Source of the DNA: JANQRA01 sp035550735
GTDB lineage: Bacteria; Actinomycetota; Acidimicrobiia; Spongiisociales; ZC4RG35
Assembly: GCA_035550735.1 (NCBI GenBank)
Contig: DASZOM010000033.1
Span: forward strand, 25,433 to 89,432
Reading direction: 5' to 3'
DNA length: 64,000 nt
Shown here: positions 49,803-58,585 of the stretch, in pieces
How positions within the stretch are numbered: the stretch's first letter is position 1
Layout of the letters: the number at the start of each line of letters is the position of its first letter
Position numbers and translations under genes: made by a program
The notes under the pieces: model-generated
What the model saw: the letters and a program-made list of their open reading frames with translations, nothing else
Databases searched by the model: none
What the model was told of the DNA's origin: nothing

Positions 49803-51032
49803 TCAGACGGTGGCGCCGGCCTTCTCCTTGACTCCGAGGCGCGTGCCGGTCTTCGGGTCGAAGAACAACAGCTTCTCGCAGTCCACCGTGAGCTGGACCC
49901 GGTCTCCCTGCTTCACCCGGATGTCCGGGCTGACCCTGGCGATGAAGTTGGTCTGGTTGCCCAACGAGGACGCATCCTGGCCCGAGTCGGCGAGGAGCTC
50001 CTCGATGTCGGGGGTCACCACCGGCCTCTCGGCGATCGTGAAGTGGATGTAGGTGTCGGCGCCGAGCATCTCGGTGACCTCGACTTCGACCTCCATCGCC
50101 CGATCGGGGTCGTGGCCCACGATCGAGGCGGCTTCCATGTCGCTCGGCCTGATGCCGATCACCAGCTCCTCGCCCATCCGGTTCTCGAGGCCGGGGTGCT
50201 TGCCCAGGGAGCGCTTGCCCACCGCCAGCCGGCTGTTGGGAAGCACGGCCCACACCCGGTCTCCCTCCGCCTCGAGCCGGCCGTAGGTCAGGTTCATGGC
50301 CGGGCTGCCGATGAACCCGGCGACGAAGAGGTTGTCCGGGCTGTCGAACAGCTCCGTGGGAGGCCCCACCTGCTGCAGGTTGTAGGGCGCCCGCCCCGAG
50401 ACCGCTCGCAGCACGGCCACCCGGTCGCCGAGGGTCATCGCCTCCACCTGGTCATGGGTGACGTAGACGGTGGTGGTGCCGAGACGGGTGTGGAGCCGCT
50501 CGAGCTCGGCGCGCATCTGGACGCGAAGCTTGGCGTCGAGGTTGGAGAGTGGCTCGTCCATGAGATAGGCCGCCGGCTCGCGCACGATGGCACGGCCCAT
50601 CGCCACCCGCTGACGCTGGCCGCCGGAGAGCGCCTTGGGCTTGCGATCGAGGAAGTCACGGATCTCCAGGATGTCCGCGGCTTCGTGCACTCGTCGATCG
50701 ATCTCCGCCTTGTCCATCTTGCGAAGCTTGAGACCGAAAGCCATGTTGTCGTACACCGTCATGTGCGGGTAGAGCGCATAGTTCTGGAAGACCATGGCGA
50801 TGTCCCGGTCCTTGGGCGGGATGTCGTTGACGACCCGGTCGCCGATCCGCATCGTGCCCTCGCTGATCTCCTCGAGACCGGCGATCATGCGCAGGATCGT
50901 GGACTTGCCACAGCCGGACGGGCCCACCAGCACGAGGAACTCGCCGTCTTCGATCGTGAGGTCGACACCGCCGACGGCGCGGGTCCCGCCGTCGTAGATC
51001 TTCCCCAGCCCTTCCATGACGATGGCAGCCAT
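49803..51032 (-). CDS. Sugar ABC transporter ATPase (UgpC/MsmK type)
   Basis: A 409-residue CUT1-type ATPase: Walker A G-P-S-G-C-G-K-S, signature L-S-G-G-Q-R-Q-R, Walker B Y-L-M-D-E-P-L-S-N-L-D and H-loop V-T-H-D-Q. OB-fold regulatory domains (about 240-400) are typical of MalK-like proteins. ATG 51032 has AGGAGAG upstream. It is the last gene of the binding-protein/permease cluster and probably energises the two permeases at 51634 and 52515. Confidence 0.94.
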   Translation of the reverse strand: MAAIVMEGLGKIYDGGTRAVGGVDLTIEDGEFLVLVGPSGCGKSTILRMIAGLEEISEGTMRIGDRVVNDIPPKDRDIAMVFQNYALYPHMTVYDNMAFGLKLRKMDKAEIDRRVHEAADILEIRDFLDRKPKALSGGQRQRVAMGRAIVREPAAYLMDEPLSNLDAKLRVQMRAELERLHTRLGTTTVYVTHDQVEAMTLGDRVAVLRAVSGRAPYNLQQVGPPTELFDSPDNLFVAGFIGSPAMNLTYGRLEAEGDRVWAVLPNSRLAVGKRSLGKHPGLENRMGEELVIGIRPSDMEAASIVGHDPDRAMEVEVEVTEMLGADTYIHFTIAERPVVTPDIEELLADSGQDASSLGNQTNFIARVSPDIRVKQGDRVQLTVDCEKLLFFDPKTGTRLGVKEKAGATV

Positions 51033-51090
51033 CTCTTCTCTCCTTATCGCGCCCGATCTGCGGACCACGAACCTAGCTCATGCCGACAGG

Positions 51091-51633
51091 TCATGCCCGC
51101 CGCTCCCGCTCCCGGCGCCAGGCCCCGTACTCGTCGGCGAAGCCGACGGAGAGGGCCGGGAGCAGGGCCCCGGTCACCAATCCGGCCGAGGCGTCGAAGA
51201 ACAGCAGCAGGATCGTTGTGTATGCGATCGCCAGGCCCACCGCGATCAGCCGTCGCTTCATCTGGCCCGGGATGTCGGGCAGCTTGAGGCACAGGGCGAC
51301 ACCGACGCCGAATCCGGCGGCCGCCCCCAGGGCCGGGGAGATGAGGCCGACGGAGAGACCGAGGGCGAGGAGCAGCCCCATCGAGACCAGGACCATCCTT
51401 GGCGACCTCGTGTTGCGCGACACCACCCCGACCACCACGAAGGCAAACGGAGCCAGGGCGAGGGCGATGGCGACGAGACCCGGGTTGATTCCCCGGCCCT
51501 CCCCTTCGGGCGGCACGAAGGCGGCGGCGTACGTGAAGTAGCTGAAGACGATCACCACCATCGCCAGCGCAAGGGCGAGCCAATTACGCCCGCGACTGGC
51601 GTCGGGGATCGGCGGCAGCGAACCCGGATCCAA
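51091..51633 (-). CDS. Membrane protein within the sugar ABC cluster
   Basis: A 180-residue protein with about five hydrophobic helices and a short charged C-terminus. It starts with TTG 51633 directly after the TAG of the upstream permease. I do not recognise a family. Its place between permease and ATPase genes suggests an accessory role or only shared transcription. Confidence 0.55.
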   Translation of the reverse strand: MDPGSLPPIPDASRGRNWLALALAMVVIVFSYFTYAAAFVPPEGEGRGINPGLVAIALALAPFAFVVVGVVSRNTRSPRMVLVSMGLLLALGLSVGLISPALGAAAGFGVGVALCLKLPDIPGQMKRRLIAVGLAIAYTTILLLFFDASAGLVTGALLPALSVGFADEYGAWRRERERRA

Positions 51634-52518
51634 CTAGCCCTTGACCGAGCCCGCGGTGAGACCCCTCACGAAGTAGCGCTGGAGGGCGAAGAAGACGACC
51701 AGCGGCAGGATCATCGTCACGAACGCCGCCGCCGGCAGCAGGTTGAGCGCACCCTCGCCACGGCCCGCCAGGTCGGCCAGCTCGGTGGTGAGCACCCGGT
51801 TGGACGGGTCCAGCCCCAGGAACACCAGGGCGACGAGGAAGTCGTTCCACACCCAGAGGAACTGGAAGATGGCGAAGGAAGCCAGCACCGGCACCGACAG
51901 GGGGAGGATGAGACGGGTGAATATCTGGAAGTGGCCCGCCCCGTCGATGTTCGCCGACTCGATCAGCGACGAGGGCAGCGACCCCATGTAGTTGCGCAAC
52001 AGGTACACCGCCAGGGGCAACCCGAATCCGGCATGTGCCAGCCAGATCGCGGGATATGTCCCGTTGAGGTCGAACTGGGTGTAGACACGCAGGATCGGGA
52101 TCAGGGCCATCTGGAGGGGGACCACGAGGAGGCCAACCACGACCACGAAGCCGATTTGTCGTCCCGGGAAGTCCATCCAGGCGAAGGCGTAGGCGGCGAA
52201 GGCGGCCACGGTGATCGGGATCACCACTGCCGGGATGGTCACCGCCAGCGAGTTGGCGAAGGCGTTGGCGAAGCCGCCTTCCAGGACCTCGCTGTAGTTC
52301 TGCAGGGTCCACATGCCGGAGTCGAAGAGGTTGCCGAAGACACTCCACCAGCCCGAGCCTCTGATGCTCGCCGGGATCCTGAAGCTGTTGATGAGCAGAC
52401 CCAGTGAGGGGACGGTCCAGATGGCGGCTATGACCGCAATGGCGAGATAAACCGGGATGCGCGACGTCTCACGCTTCTCCTTGGTGGGCGCCGGGACCGT
52501 TTGTGCTGTGGCAGTCAT
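51634..52518 (-). CDS. Carbohydrate ABC permease (MalG type)
   Basis: A 294-residue permease with six helices and the EAA-type cytoplasmic loop S-L-I-E-S-A-N-I-D-G-A-G-H-F-Q-I-F-T-R-L-I-L-P-L. This belongs to the CUT1 inner-membrane pair. Its ATG overlaps the stop of the first permease (ATGA, 52518-52515). Confidence 0.93.
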   Translation of the reverse strand: MTATAQTVPAPTKEKRETSRIPVYLAIAVIAAIWTVPSLGLLINSFRIPASIRGSGWWSVFGNLFDSGMWTLQNYSEVLEGGFANAFANSLAVTIPAVVIPITVAAFAAYAFAWMDFPGRQIGFVVVVGLLVVPLQMALIPILRVYTQFDLNGTYPAIWLAHAGFGLPLAVYLLRNYMGSLPSSLIESANIDGAGHFQIFTRLILPLSVPVLASFAIFQFLWVWNDFLVALVFLGLDPSNRVLTTELADLAGRGEGALNLLPAAAFVTMILPLVVFFALQRYFVRGLTAGSVKG

Positions 52519-53672
52519 CTCGTCGCCTCCTGTTCCCGGAACTGCTTGATGTTGAGGATCAGGATCGGGACCACCGCCACGAAGAGCAGCACGGCCAGGG
52601 CGGCGCCCATGCCGTCGTTGTTGAACGTGAAGAACTCGGTCACCATGCGCTCGGCCACGACCGACGTGTTGAAGCCGCCTCCAGTCATCACGAACACGAT
52701 GTCGAAGACCTTCCAGGTGGTGATCAGCACGGTCGTCCACACCACGACGATGGTCGTCATGATCGAGGGGACGACGATCTTGCGGAAGACCGCCCACTCG
52801 TTGGCGCCATCGATGCGGGCAGCCTCCTGCAGCTCCTCGGGAACGGACTTGATCGCCGAGGAGAGGATGACCATGGCGAAGCCGACCTGGAGCCAGATCA
52901 GGATCACCATCAGCAGCAGGTTGTTCCACAGCGGGAGTTGCAGCCAATTGACCGGGTCCCTGCCGAAGGCGACCCAGATGGCATTGAGAACCCCGATCTG
53001 GTCGCCGAAACCCTCGGGCCGGAAGCTGTAGATGAACGTCCACACCACTGAGGCCCCGACGAACGAGATGGCCATCGGGAGGAAGATGAGCGACTTGGCG
53101 AAAGCCTCCGTCTTCCGGCCCAGCTTGTCGGCCAGCGTGGCGAAGGCGAGGCCTATGAGCACTGCCACGGCGGGGACGATGATCACCCAGGCGACGCTGT
53201 TCCTGATCGCCACCAGGTAAGTGCTCTCGGTGAAGATCCGTGCGTAGTTGTCGAGCCCGACGAACTCGTCACCCGCCGAGTTCTGGAAGCTGAGGATGAA
53301 GGTATTGACCGCCGGGTAGATCAGGTAGAAGGCGAGGAGGACCATCGCCGGCCCGGCGAAGACGAACGGCCGAACGCCGGCGGCGACCCGGGCCGGGAAG
53401 GCCGAGGTCATGCGGTCCATCGCCCAGTAGAGAACCCAGACACCGACAACTCCGAGCACCACGGCCACCACGACCTGGATCACCTTGTTGATGTCGTCGC
53501 GCTGGAGGAACTCGAAGGCGAAGAAGAACGCGACGAGGACCACCGGGACGATCAGGGCGCTGAGGAGCCTGAGCAGCCACACCTGAGGGCTGTTGCTGGC
53601 CGATACCTCCTCGCGGACCGGCCGTTGCTCGGGCACCGTTGGGTCGGTGAGAATCGGTGGCGTCGCTGCCAT
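52515..53672 (-). CDS. Carbohydrate ABC permease (MalF type)
   Basis: A 385-residue permease. Extra N-terminal helices (about 30-85) precede the six-helix core, which has the EAA loop E-L-Q-E-A-A-R-I-D-G-A-N-E-W-A-V-F-R-K-I-V-V-P. It pairs with the MalG-type permease downstream. It starts 133 nt after the binding-protein gene, and a strong hairpin lies in that gap. Confidence 0.93.
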   Translation of the reverse strand: MAATPPILTDPTVPEQRPVREEVSASNSPQVWLLRLLSALIVPVVLVAFFFAFEFLQRDDINKVIQVVVAVVLGVVGVWVLYWAMDRMTSAFPARVAAGVRPFVFAGPAMVLLAFYLIYPAVNTFILSFQNSAGDEFVGLDNYARIFTESTYLVAIRNSVAWVIIVPAVAVLIGLAFATLADKLGRKTEAFAKSLIFLPMAISFVGASVVWTFIYSFRPEGFGDQIGVLNAIWVAFGRDPVNWLQLPLWNNLLLMVILIWLQVGFAMVILSSAIKSVPEELQEAARIDGANEWAVFRKIVVPSIMTTIVVVWTTVLITTWKVFDIVFVMTGGGFNTSVVAERMVTEFFTFNNDGMGAALAVLLFVAVVPILILNIKQFREQEATR

Positions 53673-53755
53673 ATCTACCTGCTCCGTGGGTCGCTTGGGC
53701 GCCGAACCCTAACCAACCGCTCAATGCCGTGCCTGAGGTTGTCCGTGAATAGGGA

Positions 53756-53782
53756 AGAGGGTGGCTCGTGGAGCCACCCTCT
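53756..53782. terminator. 12-bp hairpin between binding-protein and permease genes
   Basis: AGAGGGTGGCTC (53756-53767) and GAGCCACCCTCT (53771-53782) pair perfectly around a GTG loop, 23 nt after the stop of the binding-protein gene. The minus-strand message continues TTCCCTATT, a weak U-run. It may stop part of the transcripts, or protect the 3' end of the binding-protein message, so that binding protein outnumbers permease. Confidence 0.75.
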
Positions 53783-53805
53783 CCTTCATGATCGCGAGAT
53801 CGTCC

Positions 53806-55185
53806 CTAGCTGGGCCAGCTCGCCTCGATCGCGTCGGTCACGTCCTGTGAGGGCGTGCCCTGGGTCCAATCGATCATCCCGGTCCAGAATGTCTCCTGAC
53901 CCACTTCGGGCGGCATCAGGTCGGAGGCGTCGAACACGAAGGTGTTCTCGGCCAACGCCGTGGTGATCGCCTCGGCGAATGTCTTCGCCGACTCGCTCTC
54001 GTAGCAGTTCGGGTCCACGTCCTTGTGGCCCGGCAGTCGCTCGACGCCGGCCACACCGTGTCCGCCGTTGGCGGCGACCCCGCCCCCGCTCGCGGATGCC
54101 AGCGTGCACTGCCACTCGGGTGTGATCCAGTCCTTGATCACCGCGGCGATCGCCGGGTCGTCCTCGAACACGATGAGGGTGTCACCACCGCCCATGGCGC
54201 CGGTGTTGCCGTCGATCGTGGGGAAGTTGAACACCCCGATCTCGGACTCCTCGCCTTCCTCGTAGCCCGCTGCCGTGGTGAAGAAGTTGGCGATGAACGA
54301 GCCCTGCTTGAGCATCGCACAGTCGGCAGGATCGTTGAACAACGGGGAGGGTGAGTCCTCGAAGATGACACCCGCCACGTTCTCCGGCCCGCCGAGGACG
54401 AAGCCCTCACCGAAGAAGATCTCTCCGAAGGTGTCGAATGCCTCGACAACAGTGGCGTCGTTGAACGGGATCTCGTGGTTGTACCACTGGGCGTACGCCT
54501 CGGAGCCGTTCTGACGGACATAGATGTCCTCGATCCAGTCGGTGCCGGGCCAACCGGTGGCGTCACCACTGCCGAAGCCAAAGCACCACGGAGTCACTCC
54601 GTCGGCCACCATCTGCTCGGAGAGGGCGACCAGGTCGTCGTACGTCTCCGGGATCTCGTAGCCGCCTTCCTCGAAGGTCGGCATGTGATAGAAGACCACC
54701 GACTTGAAGTTGGGGAACCAGGGGATCCCGTAGTGGTTTCCGTCTTCGCACAGCCCGAGGTTCATCCAGTACTCGGAGTGGTTCTCCTCCATCGCGGCGA
54801 TGTCGAAGCCCATGTCCTCCAGCGACACCAGGTGCCCACCGTCGGCCATCTCGCAAATGGTGGCCGGCTGCGGGGTGAACGCGACCGCCGGTGGATCTCC
54901 ACCGTCGACCTGGATCCTCAACTGCTGTTCGAACTCGGACACACCGGTGTAGGTGATGTTCGACCCGACGACCTCGTTGTACTTGTTGACGAAGCCGGTC
55001 ATGGCATCGCCCTCGACCCCGGTCGGGCCGCCGAACATGTTGAACTCGGCGTTGGCGGCTTCTCCGCCTCCGCCTCCTCCCGTGTCACCGCCGCCGGTCG
55101 TGGTGTCGCTTCCGCCCCCACCCTCGCCACAAGCAGCGACGATGAGCGCCAGCGCCATCACGGCCAACAACCATCGTTTCTTCAT
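53806..55185 (-). CDS. Extracellular sugar-binding lipoprotein
   Basis: A 459-residue family 1 solute-binding protein. The signal sequence ends in the lipobox V-A-A-C at about residue 19, followed by a Gly/Thr linker. The mature domain has the hinge-type segments W-F-P-N-F-K-S-V-V-F-Y, E-T-Y-D-D-L-V-A-L and D-W-I-E-D-I-Y. It is very acidic. The start has AAGGAGGA 5-6 nt upstream. Clustering with a GH13 enzyme suggests an alpha-glucoside or maltooligosaccharide ligand. Confidence 0.93.
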   Translation of the reverse strand: MKKRWLLAVMALALIVAACGEGGGGSDTTTGGGDTGGGGGGEAANAEFNMFGGPTGVEGDAMTGFVNKYNEVVGSNITYTGVSEFEQQLRIQVDGGDPPAVAFTPQPATICEMADGGHLVSLEDMGFDIAAMEENHSEYWMNLGLCEDGNHYGIPWFPNFKSVVFYHMPTFEEGGYEIPETYDDLVALSEQMVADGVTPWCFGFGSGDATGWPGTDWIEDIYVRQNGSEAYAQWYNHEIPFNDATVVEAFDTFGEIFFGEGFVLGGPENVAGVIFEDSPSPLFNDPADCAMLKQGSFIANFFTTAAGYEEGEESEIGVFNFPTIDGNTGAMGGGDTLIVFEDDPAIAAVIKDWITPEWQCTLASASGGGVAANGGHGVAGVERLPGHKDVDPNCYESESAKTFAEAITTALAENTFVFDASDLMPPEVGQETFWTGMIDWTQGTPSQDVTDAIEASWPS

Positions 55186-55275
55186 TTTTCCTCCTTCACG
55201 GGCACATGCCCACCGGGCACCCTACACAGGGATGTCGATGGAGGCCGCCTGGTTGTCAGGGATGAATTCGCCGTC

Positions 55276-55548
55276 CTACTGGACGGCATCCTTGACCGAT
55301 CCGGCCAGATCACGCTCGCCCCAGGTGAGGAAGAGGTCGATGAGGGCGGCCGCTCCTATCACGCCGGCGATGGCCGCGGTCAGGGGTGTCGCGGAGAGGA
55401 AAACTGCCGACGACAGGCCAACGACGGCCACGGCCCCGAGACGCTGTCGCCGTTTGCCGAGACGGGTCTCGTCCATCATCGACTGCGCCTTGTGACGACA
55501 TGCCTCGAGGCTCGGGAGCTCGGCGATCGGGCCCTCCTCCACCTGCAC
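55276..55548 (-). CDS. Small protein with two hydrophobic segments; N-terminus uncertain or broken
   Basis: From GTG 55548 the frame gives 90 residues with a hydrophobic stretch (about 38-72). The same frame stays open upstream to 55686 and encodes plausible protein (K-L-E-W-T-R-E-G-D-S-W-F-A-D-R-F and W-Q-L-S-Y-D-N-R-V) but has no ATG, GTG or TTG there. Just beyond, an ATG at 55701 in the same frame overlaps the MFS stop (ATGA) and meets TAA at 55689 after four codons. The gene may have a nonsense-damaged N-terminus, a non-standard start, or reinitiation. Family not recognised. Confidence 0.45.
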   Translation of the reverse strand: MQVEEGPIAELPSLEACRHKAQSMMDETRLGKRRQRLGAVAVVGLSSAVFLSATPLTAAIAGVIGAAALIDLFLTWGERDLAGSVKDAVQ

Positions 55549-55697
55549 CCCCTCGAGGTCGACGCGGTTGTCGTAGCTGAGCTGCCAGACATTGGGGGAG
55601 AGACGGTCAATGCGAAATCGGTCGGCGAACCACGAGTCGCCTTCGCGGGTCCATTCCAGCTTCGAGGCGGGTCTGATCCCCCGAGATTACCGACCGG

Positions 55698-56837
55698 TCA
55701 TGCGTTGACACGCTCGGTAGCCACATGGAGCAGGGCCAGTGCCACTGCCGTGATCAGAAGGCTCGGGGCGAGGGTGCCCAGACCTCGACGTTCTGCGATC
55801 ACGCCGAACAGCCACGGCAGAGCGGCGGCTCCGAGGTTGGCTGCTGCGAGCTGATAGCCGACGGTCGCCGTGGCCCGACTTCGCCCGATCCGGGCCGGTG
55901 TCAGCGACACCAGCATCGGGAACACCGAGGCCAATCCGAGTCCGGCCACGGGGAGGCCGATCACACCGAGCGAGGCGGGGTCCCACCAGAGCAGGCAGAG
56001 CCCCACGATGCAGACGAGGAGGCTCGTGGTGATGGTGGGACCCGGGGCGAGACGATTGCCCGCCAGGCCGAGACCGAAGCGCCCCACGGTGAGCCCTCCC
56101 CAATAGGCGGCGACCCAAGTCCCGGCCGCAGTGACGGACATTCCCCTGCTCTCCGTGAGCAGCGTGAACGCCCATTGCCCGGCGCCTACCTCCACTCCGG
56201 TGTAGACGAGGAAGGGTGCCAGCAGCAGCACCATGCGGGACACCACCGGGGCCGAACCCTCCTCGGCGCCGGCATCGGAGACCGACCAGGAGTGGCGAGG
56301 ACGGAGCGTCGCGGCCAGCAACCCGATCTGGGTGAGTGCGAGCACCGCATAGCCGGCTCGCCAGGAGCCACCCGTGCCCAGACTCAGCGTGATCACGAGC
56401 GGGCCGGCGGTGGCGCCGACGCCGTATGCGGCGTGGAGGAGGTTGATCGAGCGGATGTCGAAGGCCAGGGCGGCGTGGGCGTTCATCCCGGCATCGATGA
56501 GCCCTCCTCCCAGGCCGAGCATCACCGCGGAGACGCTCACCACCCAAAACGCCGGGGCGACGGCGAAGCCGAGGGCGCCGATCCCGAGCAGGCCGCCGCC
56601 GACGGTAAGGGCAAGCCCGGTCCCGACCCGGGCGTGGACCCGGCCGTAGCCGATGCTGGCGACCAGGTACCCGACGCTGCCACACGCCAGCAGCAGACCG
56701 AGATCGGCCACGCCCCGGGAGAAGTGCGACCGCATCGCCGGCCAGGCCACGCCGAGCGCGCCGTCGAACGAGCCAAGCAGGACGAAGGCACCCAGGGCGA
56801 TGAGGACCATGACGCCGGTGCCCCTCATCCGGGCCAA
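55698..56837 (-). CDS. MFS transporter
   Basis: A 379-residue protein with about twelve helices, the MFS loop motif G-Y-G-R-V-H-A-R-V-G-T-G between helices 2 and 3, and V-G-R-F-G-L-G-L-A-G-N-R-L in the second half. It resembles the sugar/FucP-like branch. A TTG at 56837 preceded by GAGG is used; ATG 56828 is an alternative. It lies between the GH13 enzyme and the sugar ABC genes, so a sugar or oligosaccharide substrate is likely. Confidence 0.85.
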   Translation of the reverse strand: MARMRGTGVMVLIALGAFVLLGSFDGALGVAWPAMRSHFSRGVADLGLLLACGSVGYLVASIGYGRVHARVGTGLALTVGGGLLGIGALGFAVAPAFWVVSVSAVMLGLGGGLIDAGMNAHAALAFDIRSINLLHAAYGVGATAGPLVITLSLGTGGSWRAGYAVLALTQIGLLAATLRPRHSWSVSDAGAEEGSAPVVSRMVLLLAPFLVYTGVEVGAGQWAFTLLTESRGMSVTAAGTWVAAYWGGLTVGRFGLGLAGNRLAPGPTITTSLLVCIVGLCLLWWDPASLGVIGLPVAGLGLASVFPMLVSLTPARIGRSRATATVGYQLAAANLGAAALPWLFGVIAERRGLGTLAPSLLITAVALALLHVATERVNA

Positions 56838-56852
56838 GTCAGCAGCCTCGTC

Positions 56853-58469
56853 TCAGGTCAGCACCCAGATCGCGGTGTCGACAGGGATCCCCTCTCCGGC
56901 GAGCGGGCCGCTGGCGATGAGGATCTCTCCGTCGGGCAGGCTCCCCGTCCCGGGCCCGAAGTTGACCACGCACACCACGCCGCTGCCGCGTCGAAAGCCG
57001 AGGGTGTTGGGCCCGAAGTCGAGCCACTCCAGGTCCTCGTCGTCCTCCAGGAGCTCACCGCGCATGCGAATGGCAATGCGGTACATCTCCAGGGTCGAGC
57101 CCTCCACTCCCTCCTGCGCCTCGACCGACAGCTCGCCCCAGGTCTCGGGCTGGGGGAGCCAGGCGCCGTCGTCACCGAAACCGAAGGCGGTGCCGTCTCG
57201 AGTCCAGGGCAGGGGCACACGGCAACCGTCCCGCCCCTTCTGGGTGTGCCCGGATCGCTCCCAGGTCGGGTCGTCGAGGACGGCCTCGGGGAGGTCGTGG
57301 ACCTCGGGGAGACCGAGCTCCTCGCCCTGATAGAGGAACACCGAGCCGGGGAGCGCCAGCATCATGAGGGTGGCGGCCCGCGCCCGGCGTAATCCCCGTG
57401 CCGGGTCGAGGAGGGCCCGGTCCCCGTCGAGGAGCCACGTCTTCGCCACGACATCCTGTGGCAGTGCGTACCGGGTGGCGTGACGGACCACGTCGTGGTT
57501 GGAGAGCACCCAGGTGGGCACCGCTCCCGCGCTGGCCGTGGCCGCCAGGGCGTCTTCGGCGGCTTTCCGCATCGCCTCGGGCTCCCACGGCGAGAGGAGG
57601 AAGAGGAAGTCGAAGGTCTGGTGGTACTGCCCGGGTCGGACGTAGGAGGCGAGATTGGCCCAGTCGGGCAGCCATGCCTCGGCGACCATCACCGAGTCCT
57701 CGTACTCGTCGATGACGGAGCGCCACTGACGCACGATCTGGTGAAGCTCGGGGCGGTTCCAGTGGGGATGGTCGTCCATGGAGGGGATGGCCATCAGGTC
57801 GTCCGGGTCGTCGCCCACGTCGGTGTACTCGGGATGCTTCACCATGGCGTGGGCCACGTCGACCCGGAACCCGGCGGCACCGAGATCCATCCAGAAGCGC
57901 AGGATGTCCTCGAACTCGGCACGGACCTCGGGGTGGTCCCAATTCAGATCGGGTTGGGAGACGTCGAAGATGTGGAGGTACCACTCGCCGTCGGGGACCC
58001 TGGTCCAGGCCGGACCGCCGAAGACGCTTCGCCAGTCGTTGGGGGGCAGCTCCCCGTTGTGGCCCTTGCCGGGGAGGAAGTGGTACCGGCTCCGCTCAGG
58101 GCTGCCGGGCCCCGCCGCCAGGGCGGCCTGGAACCACTCGTGCTCGGACGAGGTGTGATTGGGGACGAGGTCGACCAGGACGCGCAGACCCAGGCCGCGC
58201 GCCTCTTCGAAGAGCCGCCTCGCCTCGTCGAGGGTGCCGAAGATCGGGTTGATCTTGCGATAGTCGGCGACGTCGTACCCGCCGTCCCGCATAGGAGATA
58301 CGTACCAGGGGTTCACCCAGATCGCGTCGACCCCGAGCGAGGCGATGTAGGGGAGACGAGAGCGCAACCCGGCGATGTCCCCGGTGCCGTCACCGTTGCC
58401 ATCGGCGAACGATCGGAGGTAGACCTGGTACACGACGGAGTGACGCCACCATGGGACTTTGGGGGGCAT
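56853..58469 (-). CDS. GH13 alpha-glucosidase-type enzyme
   Basis: A 538-residue family GH13 enzyme. Conserved regions are D-L-V-P-N-H-T-S (region I), G-F-R-V-D-V-A-H with the nucleophile Asp204 (II), V-M-V-A-E-A-W with the acid/base Glu264 (III) and V-L-S-N-H-D-V-V with Asp326 (IV). The N-terminus W-W-R-H-S-V-V-Y-Q-V-Y-L-R-S-F is that of oligo-1,6-glucosidase and alpha-glucosidases. No signal peptide, so it acts on imported oligosaccharides. ATG 58469 starts it, divergent from the GAPDH-like gene. Confidence 0.94.
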   Translation of the reverse strand: MPPKVPWWRHSVVYQVYLRSFADGNGDGTGDIAGLRSRLPYIASLGVDAIWVNPWYVSPMRDGGYDVADYRKINPIFGTLDEARRLFEEARGLGLRVLVDLVPNHTSSEHEWFQAALAAGPGSPERSRYHFLPGKGHNGELPPNDWRSVFGGPAWTRVPDGEWYLHIFDVSQPDLNWDHPEVRAEFEDILRFWMDLGAAGFRVDVAHAMVKHPEYTDVGDDPDDLMAIPSMDDHPHWNRPELHQIVRQWRSVIDEYEDSVMVAEAWLPDWANLASYVRPGQYHQTFDFLFLLSPWEPEAMRKAAEDALAATASAGAVPTWVLSNHDVVRHATRYALPQDVVAKTWLLDGDRALLDPARGLRRARAATLMMLALPGSVFLYQGEELGLPEVHDLPEAVLDDPTWERSGHTQKGRDGCRVPLPWTRDGTAFGFGDDGAWLPQPETWGELSVEAQEGVEGSTLEMYRIAIRMRGELLEDDEDLEWLDFGPNTLGFRRGSGVVCVVNFGPGTGSLPDGEILIASGPLAGEGIPVDTAIWVLT

Positions 58470-58585
58470 GGGGTGGCGAGGGTATCGCCACGGCCCGGCA
58501 TTGACAGTTGCAGGTTTGGATAGAACATGTCGGGGTACCATCTCGGCCCGGAGATGCTCGATCATCCGTCCCGGAGGAACCCGTA

